From NCBI GenBank assembly GCA_964428935.1, contig CAYSAG010000139.1, forward strand, positions 1-12,764: a stretch of DNA of 12,764 nt, given 5' to 3'. The notes below the pieces were generated by a model, which saw nothing but the letters and a program-made list of their open reading frames with translations, searched no databases and was not told the origin of the DNA. Shown piece after piece: positions 1 to 6,526 of the stretch. Positions within the stretch are counted from its first letter, which is position 1. The number at the start of each line of letters is the position of its first letter. The stretch is from JAADHY01 sp964428935. Lineage in GTDB: Bacteria; Planctomycetota; Planctomycetia; Planctomycetales; Planctomycetaceae. A program made the translations under genes and the position numbers.

Positions 1-17
1 GGTGGGCCGTTCCTCGG

Positions 18-47
18 GTCGGCTCGTTTTTCGGAAAAAAGGCCGAC
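18..47. other. Inverted repeat (possible hairpin) upstream of the Rrf2 promoter
   Basis: GTCGGC (18-23) is complementary to GCCGAC (42-47). Inside, a T run (27-31) can pair with an A run (36-40) around a CGGA loop, giving a hairpin with a small bulge. It ends seven bases before the predicted -35 box at 55. It could be the end of an upstream transcript or an upstream regulatory element. No T tract follows on the plus strand, so I do not call it a terminator. Confidence 0.3.
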
Positions 48-54
48 GAATGTC

Positions 55-83
55 TTGACAGCCGAGAACCAAAATGGGACAAT
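55..83 (+). promoter_or_regulatory. Sigma70-type promoter of the Rrf2 regulator gene
   Basis: A perfect -35 hexamer TTGACA (55-60) is followed by a 17-base spacer and the -10-like GACAAT (78-83, four of six matches to TATAAT). Transcription would start near position 90. That is past the ATG at 87 and argues for translation starting at 117 instead. The -10 box overlaps the palindrome at 81-94. Confidence 0.7.
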
Positions 84-94
84 CGCATGCGATT
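81..94. promoter_or_regulatory. Palindromic operator 1 (AATCGCATGCGATT), probable Rrf2/NsrR-like binding site
   Basis: This is a perfect 14-bp palindrome overlapping the -10 box and the predicted transcription start of the regulator gene. The same 14 bases, with the same three preceding bases GAC, recur at 616-632 before the hemerythrin gene. The position fits repression by blocking RNA polymerase, with the regulator controlling itself. That the adjacent Rrf2 protein is the binder is inference from position and repetition. Confidence 0.65.
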
Positions 95-116
95 ACTGGA
101 ACTGGCGGAGTGGTCC

Positions 117-551
117 ATGCTCTCCAAAACGGCCAAACACGCAGTGACCGCAGTCATCCAACTGGCGAAGCTGCGGCCGGGAGCCTACGCCGGAGCGGCG
201 GAAATCGCCGAAAAAATCGGCGCGCCGCCGAACTACTTGAGCAAACTGCTGCGACTTCTGGCCGACGCCGGCATTCTGGAGTCGCAAAAGGGCAAAGGCG
301 GAGGCTTTCGGATGGCTCGCGACCCCGCAAAAGTCACGTTGTTCGACGTCGTGGAGCCGGTCGAGCACGTCAGCCGGTGGATGGGGTGCTTCCTCGGCCA
401 CGGCAGTTGTTCGGAGGACGCTCCCTGTGCCGTCCACCCCAAATGGGCGGTGGTCCGCGACGCCTACCTGCAGTTTCTCCACGACACAACCATTGCCGAG
501 CTGGCCGACTACGGACGACGTCCCCCGGCGCCGACCGGCCCACGCTCGTAG
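117..551 (+). CDS. Rrf2-family transcriptional regulator, NsrR-like (probable Fe-S NO/redox sensor)
   Basis: A 144-residue DNA-binding regulator of the Rrf2 family, the usual length for IscR, NsrR and relatives. The N-terminus MLSKTAKHAVTAVIQLA is the typical first helix. It is followed by a winged-helix region (NYLSKLLRLLADAGILES, then a glycine-rich wing KGKGGGF) and a long C-terminal helix. Three cysteines, C91, C98 and C104 (C-X6-C-X5-C), match the cluster-binding triad of Fe-S Rrf2 sensors. I chose ATG 117 because it gives the family N-terminus, has GGAG at 107-110, and lies downstream of the predicted transcription start; the in-frame ATG at 87 lies inside the promoter/operator. It ends in TAG, with a TAA 20 codons later. 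The adjacent NO reductase and hemerythrin genes suggest an NO-responsive repressor. Assignment to NsrR rather than another Rrf2 subgroup is inference from these neighbours and the cysteine pattern. Confidence 0.88.
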   Translation: MLSKTAKHAVTAVIQLAKLRPGAYAGAAEIAEKIGAPPNYLSKLLRLLADAGILESQKGKGGGFRMARDPAKVTLFDVVEPVEHVSRWMGCFLGHGSCSEDAPCAVHPKWAVVRDAYLQFLHDTTIAELADYGRRPPAPTGPRS

Positions 552-593
552 GCTTTCGCCCGCAAAGCTTCCTCAGCGTCGACCTCAAACCGG

Positions 594-621
594 CTCACAA
601 CCGAAATCTAAATCCGACAAT
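594..621 (+). promoter_or_regulatory. Predicted promoter of the hemerythrin (and probably norZ) transcript
   Basis: The -10-like GACAAT (616-621) is identical to the one before the regulator gene. A weaker -35-like CTCACA (594-599, four of six) lies 16 bases upstream. Transcription would begin near 628, leaving about a 40-base leader before the ATG at 670. The weak -35 makes this less certain than the promoter at 55-83, but the shared -10/operator block supports it. Confidence 0.55.
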
Positions 622-632
622 CGCATGCGATT
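619..632. promoter_or_regulatory. Palindromic operator 2 (AATCGCATGCGATT)
   Basis: An exact second copy of the 14-bp palindrome at 81-94, again preceded by GAC and again overlapping a predicted -10 box. It sits 38 bases before the hemerythrin start codon. Two identical copies, both at promoters of a three-gene NO cluster, point to a shared repressor site. No further copy was seen before norZ. Confidence 0.65.
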
Positions 633-669
633 CGCCGACACACGTCTTGCAAGAAAAGGAGGTGTCCCA

Positions 670-1275
670 ATGCGACTGCCCACTGACATCCTGAAAGAGG
701 AACACCGGGTCATTCTGCGAGTCCTCGCCGTCCTCGAAAAAATGATCCAACGGGCCAAGGCGGACCGTCATTTGGACCCGCCGTCCGCCCGCCAGGCCGT
801 GGAGTTCTTCCGCAACTTTGCCGACCGCTGTCACCACGGCAAAGAAGAAGCCCACCTGTTCCCGGCCATGGAAGCCAAGGGCTTTTCGCGTGAGTTCGGT
901 CCCACCGGAGTCATGCTGGCCGAACACGAACAGGGACGCTCGCACGTAAGAGCCATGGCCGAGGCCGTCGAGCGGCTTGAGACCGCAGCCGAGGACGCCC
1001 TCGACCAGTTCGTCCAGCACGCCTCGGCCTTCATTCCGCTCCTTCGAGCCCACATCGACAAAGAAGACCACTGCCTGTTTGCCATGGCCGACCAGGCTTT
1101 TACGGAAGACGACCACCAGCGGCTGTTGCAGAAGTTCGAGCAGGTCGAGCACGAGGAAATTGGCCACGACGTGCACCAGCGGTACTTGGAGGTGGCCGAT
1201 CAGTTGTGTGCCCGTTACGACGTTGCGACACCGGACGGCTCGGCCGCGTCGACCGGCGGGTGTTGCGGACACTGA
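670..1275 (+). CDS. Hemerythrin-domain (HHE) di-iron protein
   Basis: A 201-residue protein that is mostly a four-helix-bundle hemerythrin-like domain. The putative di-iron ligands are H12, H56 with E60 (HGKEE), H86 (EHEQGR), and H128 with E132 (HIDKE). ATG 670 is preceded by a strong Shine-Dalgarno, AGGAGGTG (657-664), five bases away; the frame is open further upstream but has no comparable site. No signal peptide or membrane segment is visible, so it should be cytoplasmic. The C-terminus is an unusual short tail ending GGCCGH, with adjacent cysteines C198 and C199. Hemerythrin-like proteins bind O2 or NO, or repair nitrosylated iron centres (the YtfE/RIC group). The position between an NsrR-like regulator and an NO reductase favours an NO-stress role, but the exact reaction cannot be read from the sequence. 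It probably shares a transcript with norZ. Confidence 0.88.
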   Translation: MRLPTDILKEEHRVILRVLAVLEKMIQRAKADRHLDPPSARQAVEFFRNFADRCHHGKEEAHLFPAMEAKGFSREFGPTGVMLAEHEQGRSHVRAMAEAVERLETAAEDALDQFVQHASAFIPLLRAHIDKEDHCLFAMADQAFTEDDHQRLLQKFEQVEHEEIGHDVHQRYLEVADQLCARYDVATPDGSAASTGGCCGH

Positions 1276-1463
1276 GGGGCGGCTCTTGACGGGCGGCAAC
1301 CAGTCCAGTCGGTGCTGGGCCGGTCGGGACAGCGTGGGTAATCGGCTCGCGCCGGCTCGACGGGCACGCGGCCGCTGAGTCGCAGGAGAAACAGGAAGAG
1401 CGGTCGGCCGCCGCGTCGCGGAAGGGAAAGGAAACGGTACGGCAAGGTTTTGCGCTGGGAAAG

Positions 1464-1470
1464 AAGGAGG
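1464..1470 (+). promoter_or_regulatory. Shine-Dalgarno of norZ
   Basis: AAGGAGG lies ten bases before the ATG at 1481 and supports that start. The 205-base gap upstream of norZ (1276-1480) shows no copy of the operator palindrome and no clear promoter, so norZ is most simply read from the hemerythrin promoter. Confidence 0.6.
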
Positions 1471-1480
1471 CGGTTGAGAA

Positions 1481-3808
1481 ATGGTCTCGAGAAGCTTGAA
1501 GCTGTTGTTTCTGTTTTCGGTCTTCGGAGCAATAGCCATTACCTTGGTGGGCGGTTGGTACACGTACGAAGCCGCACCGCCGTACCCCGAGAAAATCGTC
1601 GGTCCGGACGGGCAACCACTGACCGACCGGGAAGGGTTGTTCCGCGGTCAGGCCGTCTGGCAAAAGTACGGCCTCATGGACAACGGCTCGGTCTGGGGAC
1701 ACGGCACTTACCGGGGCAGCGACTACACGGCCACGACGCTCCACCTAATGGGCCAATTCATGCGCGATTTCCGAGCGCGGGAAAAGTACGGCCGTCCGTA
1801 TGACGAGCTGGCTGAGGAGCAAAAGTCGGCGGTGGACCGGCTGGTGATTGAGGAAATCAAAGAAAACCGGTACGACGAGCAAACCGGGACGCTCACGCTG
1901 ACCGACGCTCAAGTCGACGCCCTGCACCGAATCCGACAGCACTGGGACCAGGTCTTTTCGAAAGGCGACGTTAACACGGCCATTTCGGTCGACGTAGTCA
2001 AGTCGGCCGACGAACGGAAAGACTTGGCCGACTTCTTCTTCTGGACCGCTTGGGCGGCTGGAACGAAGCGTCCGGGCAAGGAGTTGACCTACACGAACAA
2101 CTGGCCTCCGGACCGGAGTGTCGGAAACGACCTGGCGCCGCAAGCCGTCGTCTGGTCCATTGTCTCACTGCTGGGCTTGATGCTGGCACTGGGCGGTGCG
2201 TTGACGTTGTTCTTCAAGGGCGATTTCGACAAAGACACGGCGCGGCTGGAACTGGACGAGACGGTCGGGGAGAAAATCATCCGCTTGCCCATTTCCGTCA
2301 GCCAGCGGAAGACGGCGAAGTTTTTCCTGGTCGTCGTCCTGCTGTTTTTCCTGCAGTTGATGCAAGGAGGCCTGTTGGCTCACTACACCGTCCACCCGGG
2401 CAGCTTTTACGGCTTGAAGTTCATCTCGGACAACATTCCCTACAACTTGCCCAAGACCTGGCACCTGCAGTTGGCCATTTTCTGGATCGCCGTCTCGTGG
2501 ATCGGGACTGCGCTGTACTTGGCTCCCATTGCCGGGCGGCGTGAGCCGAAAGGCCAGGGGTTGTTGGTTGACATTCTGTTTGGAGCCGTCGTGTTCGTGG
2601 CCGTCGGAGCGCTGCTGGGCACGGCCGCCGGGGTCAAAGGCATGGGAGGCCCGTACTGGTTCTGGCTCGCTCACCAGGGCTGGGAGTTCCTGGAGCTGGG
2701 ACGGCTCTGGCAAATCCTGCTGTTCGTCGGGCTGATTGTGTGGGTGCTGCTGGTGTTCCGAGCGGTCAAGCCGAACTTCGGCAAGGGGCAGGACCGCTGG
2801 GGAACCGTGCCGTTCTACACGTACTCAGCCATTGCCGTTGTGTCGTTCTTCGCCTTCGGTCTGTTTTACACCCCGCGGACGCACCTGACCGTGGCCGACT
2901 TCTGGCGCTGGTGGGTCGTGCACACGTGGGTCGAGGGAGTGTTCGAGTTCTTTGCGGCGGCAGCCATTGCGTACGTCGTCACCACTCTGGGACTGGCTCC
3001 CAAACGCAAGGCTCTGCGGGCTGCCTACCTGACGGCCAGCTTGGCCTTGTTCAGCGGAATCATCGGCGTTGGTCACCACTACTACTGGTTCGGTGACCCC
3101 GATTTGTGGTTGGCCGTGGGCGGTGTCGTTTCGACCATGGAGCCGGTTCCCATTGTTCTGTTGCTGCTCAAGATCGTCCTCGATTCCCGCCATTCCACCA
3201 CGCCCACGCAAGAATCCTACCCGTACAAGTGGCCCATGATGTTTCTGGGAGCTTCGGCCGTGTGGGCGTTCCTGGGCGCGGGCGTGTTCGGCTTCATCAT
3301 TACGCTGCCAATGATCAACTACTACGAGCATTCCACTTACCTGACCCTGAACCACGGCCACACCGCTTTGTTCGGCACCTACGGCATGTTGGCCATCGGC
3401 CTGATGCTGTTCGCGCTGCGTGGCTTGGTCCAGCCCGAGAAATGGCACAACGGGTTGCTGAAGACGGCCTTCTTCGCCATGAACGGCGGCCTGTTGCTCA
3501 TGGCCGTGTGCACCCTCATGCCGGTCGGATTCGCTCAGGCTTGGGACTCGTACGTCAACGGACTCTGGCACGCTCGCAGCCCCGCCTTCTACCAGCGTCC
3601 GCTGGTCCAGACCATTGGCCAGTGGCGATTGATTCCCGACCTGATCATCATCTTCGGCGCGCTGTGCTTGGTGATTTTCGTGGTGCGAGCCGTGCAGAAC
3701 TTGAAGCCGGCCGAGCTGCAGGACGACGCCGTGATTGAGGTGCCGAGCGCCGAACTGCCTCCGGCTGAGCAAGCCGACGTCACGGCCACTCCGGCCACGC
3801 CTGCGTAA
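1481..3808 (+). CDS. norZ: Quinol-dependent nitric oxide reductase (qNOR), single-subunit NorZ/NorB
   Basis: A 775-residue integral membrane enzyme that reduces two NO to N2O with electrons from quinol; the length is typical of fused single-chain qNOR. An N-terminal membrane helix (about 7-27) leads into the extracytoplasmic NorC-like domain with the hallmark segment WQKYGLMDNGSVWGHG and YRGSDYTA. The catalytic part carries H481 and E485 (HTWVEG), H532-H533 (HHYYW) and H625/H627 (NHGH). These correspond to the non-heme FeB ligands with their glutamate, and to the heme b3 and heme b ligands of the family. H328 (WHLQL) is a likely second low-spin heme ligand. The Cys-X2-Cys-His heme c motif of cytochrome-dependent NORs is absent, as expected for qNOR. 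The C-terminus is a Pro/Ala/Glu-rich tail of about 35 residues. Linkage to an NsrR-like regulator and a hemerythrin suggests detoxification rather than full denitrification; no nitrite or N2O reductase gene is visible here. Confidence 0.96.
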   Translation: MVSRSLKLLFLFSVFGAIAITLVGGWYTYEAAPPYPEKIVGPDGQPLTDREGLFRGQAVWQKYGLMDNGSVWGHGTYRGSDYTATTLHLMGQFMRDFRAREKYGRPYDELAEEQKSAVDRLVIEEIKENRYDEQTGTLTLTDAQVDALHRIRQHWDQVFSKGDVNTAISVDVVKSADERKDLADFFFWTAWAAGTKRPGKELTYTNNWPPDRSVGNDLAPQAVVWSIVSLLGLMLALGGALTLFFKGDFDKDTARLELDETVGEKIIRLPISVSQRKTAKFFLVVVLLFFLQLMQGGLLAHYTVHPGSFYGLKFISDNIPYNLPKTWHLQLAIFWIAVSWIGTALYLAPIAGRREPKGQGLLVDILFGAVVFVAVGALLGTAAGVKGMGGPYWFWLAHQGWEFLELGRLWQILLFVGLIVWVLLVFRAVKPNFGKGQDRWGTVPFYTYSAIAVVSFFAFGLFYTPRTHLTVADFWRWWVVHTWVEGVFEFFAAAAIAYVVTTLGLAPKRKALRAAYLTASLALFSGIIGVGHHYYWFGDPDLWLAVGGVVSTMEPVPIVLLLLKIVLDSRHSTTPTQESYPYKWPMMFLGASAVWAFLGAGVFGFIITLPMINYYEHSTYLTLNHGHTALFGTYGMLAIGLMLFALRGLVQPEKWHNGLLKTAFFAMNGGLLLMAVCTLMPVGFAQAWDSYVNGLWHARSPAFYQRPLVQTIGQWRLIPDLIIIFGALCLVIFVVRAVQNLKPAELQDDAVIEVPSAELPPAEQADVTATPATPA

Positions 3809-3938
3809 CGAGCTCGACCAGCGGCAGGCCGCGTCGAGAGCTCGCTGGTACGTCGCCGGCGCACTCGGCGGCACACGGAGCAAAGTCCAACACCGACAAG
3901 CACCCCGACCAGTCTTCCATACTCGGTCGTTGCCCACG

Positions 3939-3972
3939 GCGGCAGAGTCGTCCCTGGCGGCGGCTCTGCCGT
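3939..3972 (+). terminator. Intrinsic terminator after norZ
   Basis: A long hairpin: 3940-3952 pairs with 3959-3971 (13 pairs including two G-T wobbles; outer arms CGGCAGAG and CTCTGCCG) around the six-base loop CCTGGC. TTTCTT (3972-3977) follows immediately. It lies about 130 bases after the norZ stop codon and closes the NO cluster. Confidence 0.7.
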
Positions 3973-4284
3973 TTCTTGCGCGCGGCCCTTTCGACAGAAG
4001 GAACACACGCTCGGACAACCGCTGAAGCGAGGAGCCGGCGGTTCGGACGGCACGCGCCAGACGTAGACACCGGGCAGCCGCGTGTCGTGGGCAAGGGCAC
4101 ACGCTCCGTGAGCTTGGACGCTGGAAGCCGAGCCAGTCCAGCCGCGAGCGAGTCGGTGGCGCGGCCAGTTTTCCGGCCAAGGAGCTTCCACCGGCTTCGC
4201 GCCAGTGCAGGCGTCTTGTTGCACCGACGAGCGTACCGTCCGTGGTCCCGTCAGCCGTTGGTTTTTTTCGCTTTTCCCGTGGGG

Positions 4285-4290
4285 TATACT
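4285..4290 (+). promoter_or_regulatory. Candidate -10 box upstream of the hydroxyacid dehydrogenase gene
   Basis: TATACT matches five of six bases of the sigma70 -10 consensus and stands out in this G+C-rich region, with a T-rich stretch upstream (4261-4276). No good -35 hexamer is present at 16-18 bases. Transcription from here would give a leader of about 200 bases before ATG 4494. Confidence 0.35.
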
Positions 4291-4493
4291 GCCGCTCGAC
4301 TCTCTCTGGAAAAGAACAACTCGGGCCGTGAGTGTGCGCGCTGGTGAACTGCTGACCGCGATTGGCAGGGCGTTGTGTCGGTCGCGGCGAAGCGGCCCAG
4401 TCGGGCAACGGGGCCAGGTGTTGGTCGCACGTCGACGGAAACGGCGCTGAACCAGGCTTTTTTGTGCTCTGAAACAGCAGGAAGGCAGCAACA

Positions 4494-5411
4494 ATGAGCG
4501 TTCCAGAGGTTGTTCCGGGGAAGACACGCATCGGGTGGATTGGAACGGGCGTCATGGGAGCCAGCATGGCCGGCCACTTGATGGACGCTGGTTTCTCGCT
4601 GACCGTCTACAACCGGACGAAAGCCAAAGCAGAAACGTTGTTGGCTCGGGGGGCAGCGTGGGCCGACTCGCCCAAGGCTGTGGCCGAAGCTTCGGACGTG
4701 GTTTTCAGCATCGTCGGGTTTCCCGAGGACGTTCGCGAGGTCATGCTGGGTGAGCAGGGGGCGTTGGCCGGGAGCAAGCCGGGCAACGTCCTGGTCGACA
4801 TGACCACCAGTCAGCCGTCGCTGGCTGTGGAGATCTACGAGAGGGCAAAGGCACGCGGGGTCTACAGCGTGGACGCTCCTGTCTCCGGCGGCGACGTCGG
4901 CGCGCGCAACGCCACGCTGTCGATCATGATCGGTGGCGACAAGGAAGTGGTCGACGCGTTGCAACCGTGCTGGCAGGCCATGGGCAAGACCATCGTTTAC
5001 CAAGGGCCTGCCGGCTCGGGCCAGCACACCAAAATGGTCAACCAAACGTTGATCGCCACCAACATGATCGGCGTGTGCGAAGGATTGCTCTATGCGTACA
5101 AGGCCGGGCTGGACCTGGAAACGGTGATGAAGTCGGTGGCCAGCGGAGCGGCTGGAAGCTGGTCGCTGTCGAACTTGGGGACGCGTATCATTGACAACAA
5201 CTTCGATCCCGGGTTTTTCGTCGAGCACTTCATCAAGGACATGGGCATTGCTCTGGAAGAGGCGAAGCGGATGGGGCTGTCGTTGCCCGGACTGGCTTTG
5301 GCTCACCAGCTCTACATTGCCCTGAAGGCACAAGGACACGGCCGCGACGGGACTCAGGCGCTCATGTTGGCCTTGGCCAAGCTGTCGAACGTGGATTGGC
5401 TGAAGCGGTGA
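4494..5411 (+). CDS. Beta-hydroxyacid dehydrogenase family oxidoreductase (3-hydroxyisobutyrate dehydrogenase / tartronate semialdehyde reductase type)
   Basis: A 305-residue soluble NAD(P)-dependent dehydrogenase. The N-terminal Rossmann motif is G17-T-G19-V-M-G22 in IGWIGTGVMGASMAGHL. The substrate-binding motif is DAPVSGGDVGA (from D127), the catalytic lysine is K180 in GSGQHTKMVNQ, and the C-terminal helical domain carries the conserved K248-D249 (FIKDMG). All family hallmarks are intact. ATG 4494 has an AGGAAGG Shine-Dalgarno (4479-4485). Family members reduce or oxidise 3-hydroxyisobutyrate, 2-hydroxy-3-oxopropionate (GarR), succinic semialdehyde and similar compounds, and the substrate cannot be fixed from sequence alone. 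The asparagine-rich start of the last motif region (NNFDPGFFVEHFIKD) is ordinary for the family. dapA follows 130 bases downstream on the same strand, so cotranscription is possible but not shown. Confidence 0.9.
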   Translation: MSVPEVVPGKTRIGWIGTGVMGASMAGHLMDAGFSLTVYNRTKAKAETLLARGAAWADSPKAVAEASDVVFSIVGFPEDVREVMLGEQGALAGSKPGNVLVDMTTSQPSLAVEIYERAKARGVYSVDAPVSGGDVGARNATLSIMIGGDKEVVDALQPCWQAMGKTIVYQGPAGSGQHTKMVNQTLIATNMIGVCEGLLYAYKAGLDLETVMKSVASGAAGSWSLSNLGTRIIDNNFDPGFFVEHFIKDMGIALEEAKRMGLSLPGLALAHQLYIALKAQGHGRDGTQALMLALAKLSNVDWLKR

Positions 5412-5541
5412 GTGGGCGGCGGAACGAAGAAAGTGGTCGGCGTTGTCCGAGGGACTGGCCAGAGCAACGTCGTGAGCCGAGGCGAGTGATCGTGCGGGAA
5501 CGATTGATTCGGGGGGCGAGGCAACGAAGGGTGACAGACCG

Positions 5542-6432
5542 ATGGCAAGGAAAGGCGAAGCGTTTGCGGGACTGACAGTAGCGTTGATCACGCCGTTTCG
5601 AGACGGGCAGGTTGACGAGGCGGCTCTTCGCCGGCTGGTGGATTTCCACGTCGAGGCGGGGACGGACTGCATCAGTCCTGTAGGGACCACGGGCGAAAGT
5701 CCGACGCTGTCCCACGAGGAGCACGAGCGTGTGATTTCGATCGTCTGCGAGCAGGCGGCCGGACGGATCAAAGTCATGGCCGGAACCGGCTCGAACAGTA
5801 CTCGCGAGGCCATCCGGCTGACCAAGTACGCCGAGAAAGCCGGCGCGGACGCCGCCCTGATGGTCGCGCCGTACTACAACAAGCCCATGCAGGAAGGCTT
5901 TTACGAGCATTACAAGGCGGTGGCCGAATCGGTGGCGCTGCCGATTGTGTTGTACAATATTCCGGGGCGAACCGGTAAGAACATGGAGCCGGAAACGATC
6001 GCTCGGATCGGCGAACTACCGAACGTGGTGGCGGTCAAGGAGGCCAGCGGGTCGATGGACCAGGCTTCGCAGATTTTGGCGTTGAGCGATCTGACGGTTT
6101 TGTCGGGTGACGACAGTCTGACGCTACCGCTGCTGGCCATCGGAGGCAGTGGCGTGGTTTCGGTGGTGGGCAACATCGTTCCGCAGGACGTTCAGGCGAT
6201 GATTCGGGCCTTCCAAGACGGCGACGTTCAGAAGGCTCAGCAATGGCATCACCGCCTTTTCCCACTGTGCCGGGACATGCTGTCCTTGGCCACGAACCCG
6301 ATTCCGATCAAGGCGGCGATGCAAATGTTAGGACGGGATACGGGCGAGGTCCGTTTGCCTCTGACGCCGCTCGCCGAATCGAAGCGTCAATCGCTCGCTC
6401 AGACGTTGCGTCAGTACGGTCTGCTGACGTGA
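5542..6432 (+). CDS. dapA: 4-hydroxy-tetrahydrodipicolinate synthase (dihydrodipicolinate synthase)
   Basis: A 296-residue class I aldolase-fold enzyme that condenses pyruvate with aspartate semialdehyde, the first committed step to diaminopimelate and lysine. The Schiff-base lysine is K166 (VAVKEASGS). T49-T50 (PVGTTGES) and Y138 (LYNIPGRTG) complete the proton-relay triad. R143, which binds the aspartate-semialdehyde carboxylate, is present, which favours true DapA over the related N-acetylneuraminate lyase and keto-deoxy sugar aldolases. All five positions are offset by +5 from E. coli numbering, so the core aligns without gaps. ATG 5542 is preceded by AGGGTGA (5528-5534). Length is standard. 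No other lysine-pathway gene is in the window. The neighbours (a hydroxyacid dehydrogenase and a secretion-ATPase homologue) are functionally unrelated as far as can be seen. Confidence 0.95.
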   Translation: MARKGEAFAGLTVALITPFRDGQVDEAALRRLVDFHVEAGTDCISPVGTTGESPTLSHEEHERVISIVCEQAAGRIKVMAGTGSNSTREAIRLTKYAEKAGADAALMVAPYYNKPMQEGFYEHYKAVAESVALPIVLYNIPGRTGKNMEPETIARIGELPNVVAVKEASGSMDQASQILALSDLTVLSGDDSLTLPLLAIGGSGVVSVVGNIVPQDVQAMIRAFQDGDVQKAQQWHHRLFPLCRDMLSLATNPIPIKAAMQMLGRDTGEVRLPLTPLAESKRQSLAQTLRQYGLLT

Positions 6433-6526
6433 CGGGACGTGACGTGGACGGTCGGCAGCCACTGACTCAGCCCGGAAAGCGAGCAAGCGGTCCGAGTCCG
6501 GGTACCAATGTTGGGAGGACCTGCCA

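Larger units (their letters stand above)
3809..4493. other. Intergenic region of about 685 bases without a convincing gene
   Basis: Open frames exist on both strands but show no recognisable family, no good ribosome site and arginine-rich, low-information translations, as expected by chance in high-G+C DNA. I see no tRNA or known riboswitch. It contains the norZ terminator (3939-3972), a patch of overlapping short inverted repeats (4155-4203), a T-rich stretch (4261-4276) followed by a TATACT box (4285-4290), and about 200 bases of untranslated leader before the next gene. Confidence 0.6.

Noticed and set aside
87..116. ATG 87 as the start of the Rrf2 regulator
   Set aside because: It lies within the palindrome and before the predicted transcription start, lacks a Shine-Dalgarno, and adds ten residues not typical of the family.
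1276..1480. A separate operator or promoter before norZ
   Set aside because: Only an isolated AATCG half-site (1340-1344) is present, with no palindrome and no convincing -35/-10 pair.
4245..4270. T-rich stretch before 4270 as an intrinsic terminator
   Set aside because: I could not pair the G+C-rich bases before the T run into a stable stem.
3976..4347. Short plus-strand open frames in the 685-base gap (3976-4347 and 4205-4450)
   Set aside because: They have no ribosome site, arginine-rich translations, and the candidate promoter TATACT lies inside them.
2825..4567. A 580-codon minus-strand open frame antisense to norZ and the following gap
   Set aside because: It runs through norZ, whose plus-strand protein is certain. 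Its translation is low-complexity, His/Gln/Arg-rich and unrecognised.
5489..5504. ATCGT...ACGAT inverted repeat between the dehydrogenase gene and dapA
   Set aside because: Only five pairs with a six-base loop, no T tract and no repetition elsewhere, so it is compatible with chance.
6425..6450. GACGTGAC-type short direct repeats at the dapA stop codon
   Set aside because: Two imperfect copies of a very short word at the gene end, with no promoter or partner repeat.
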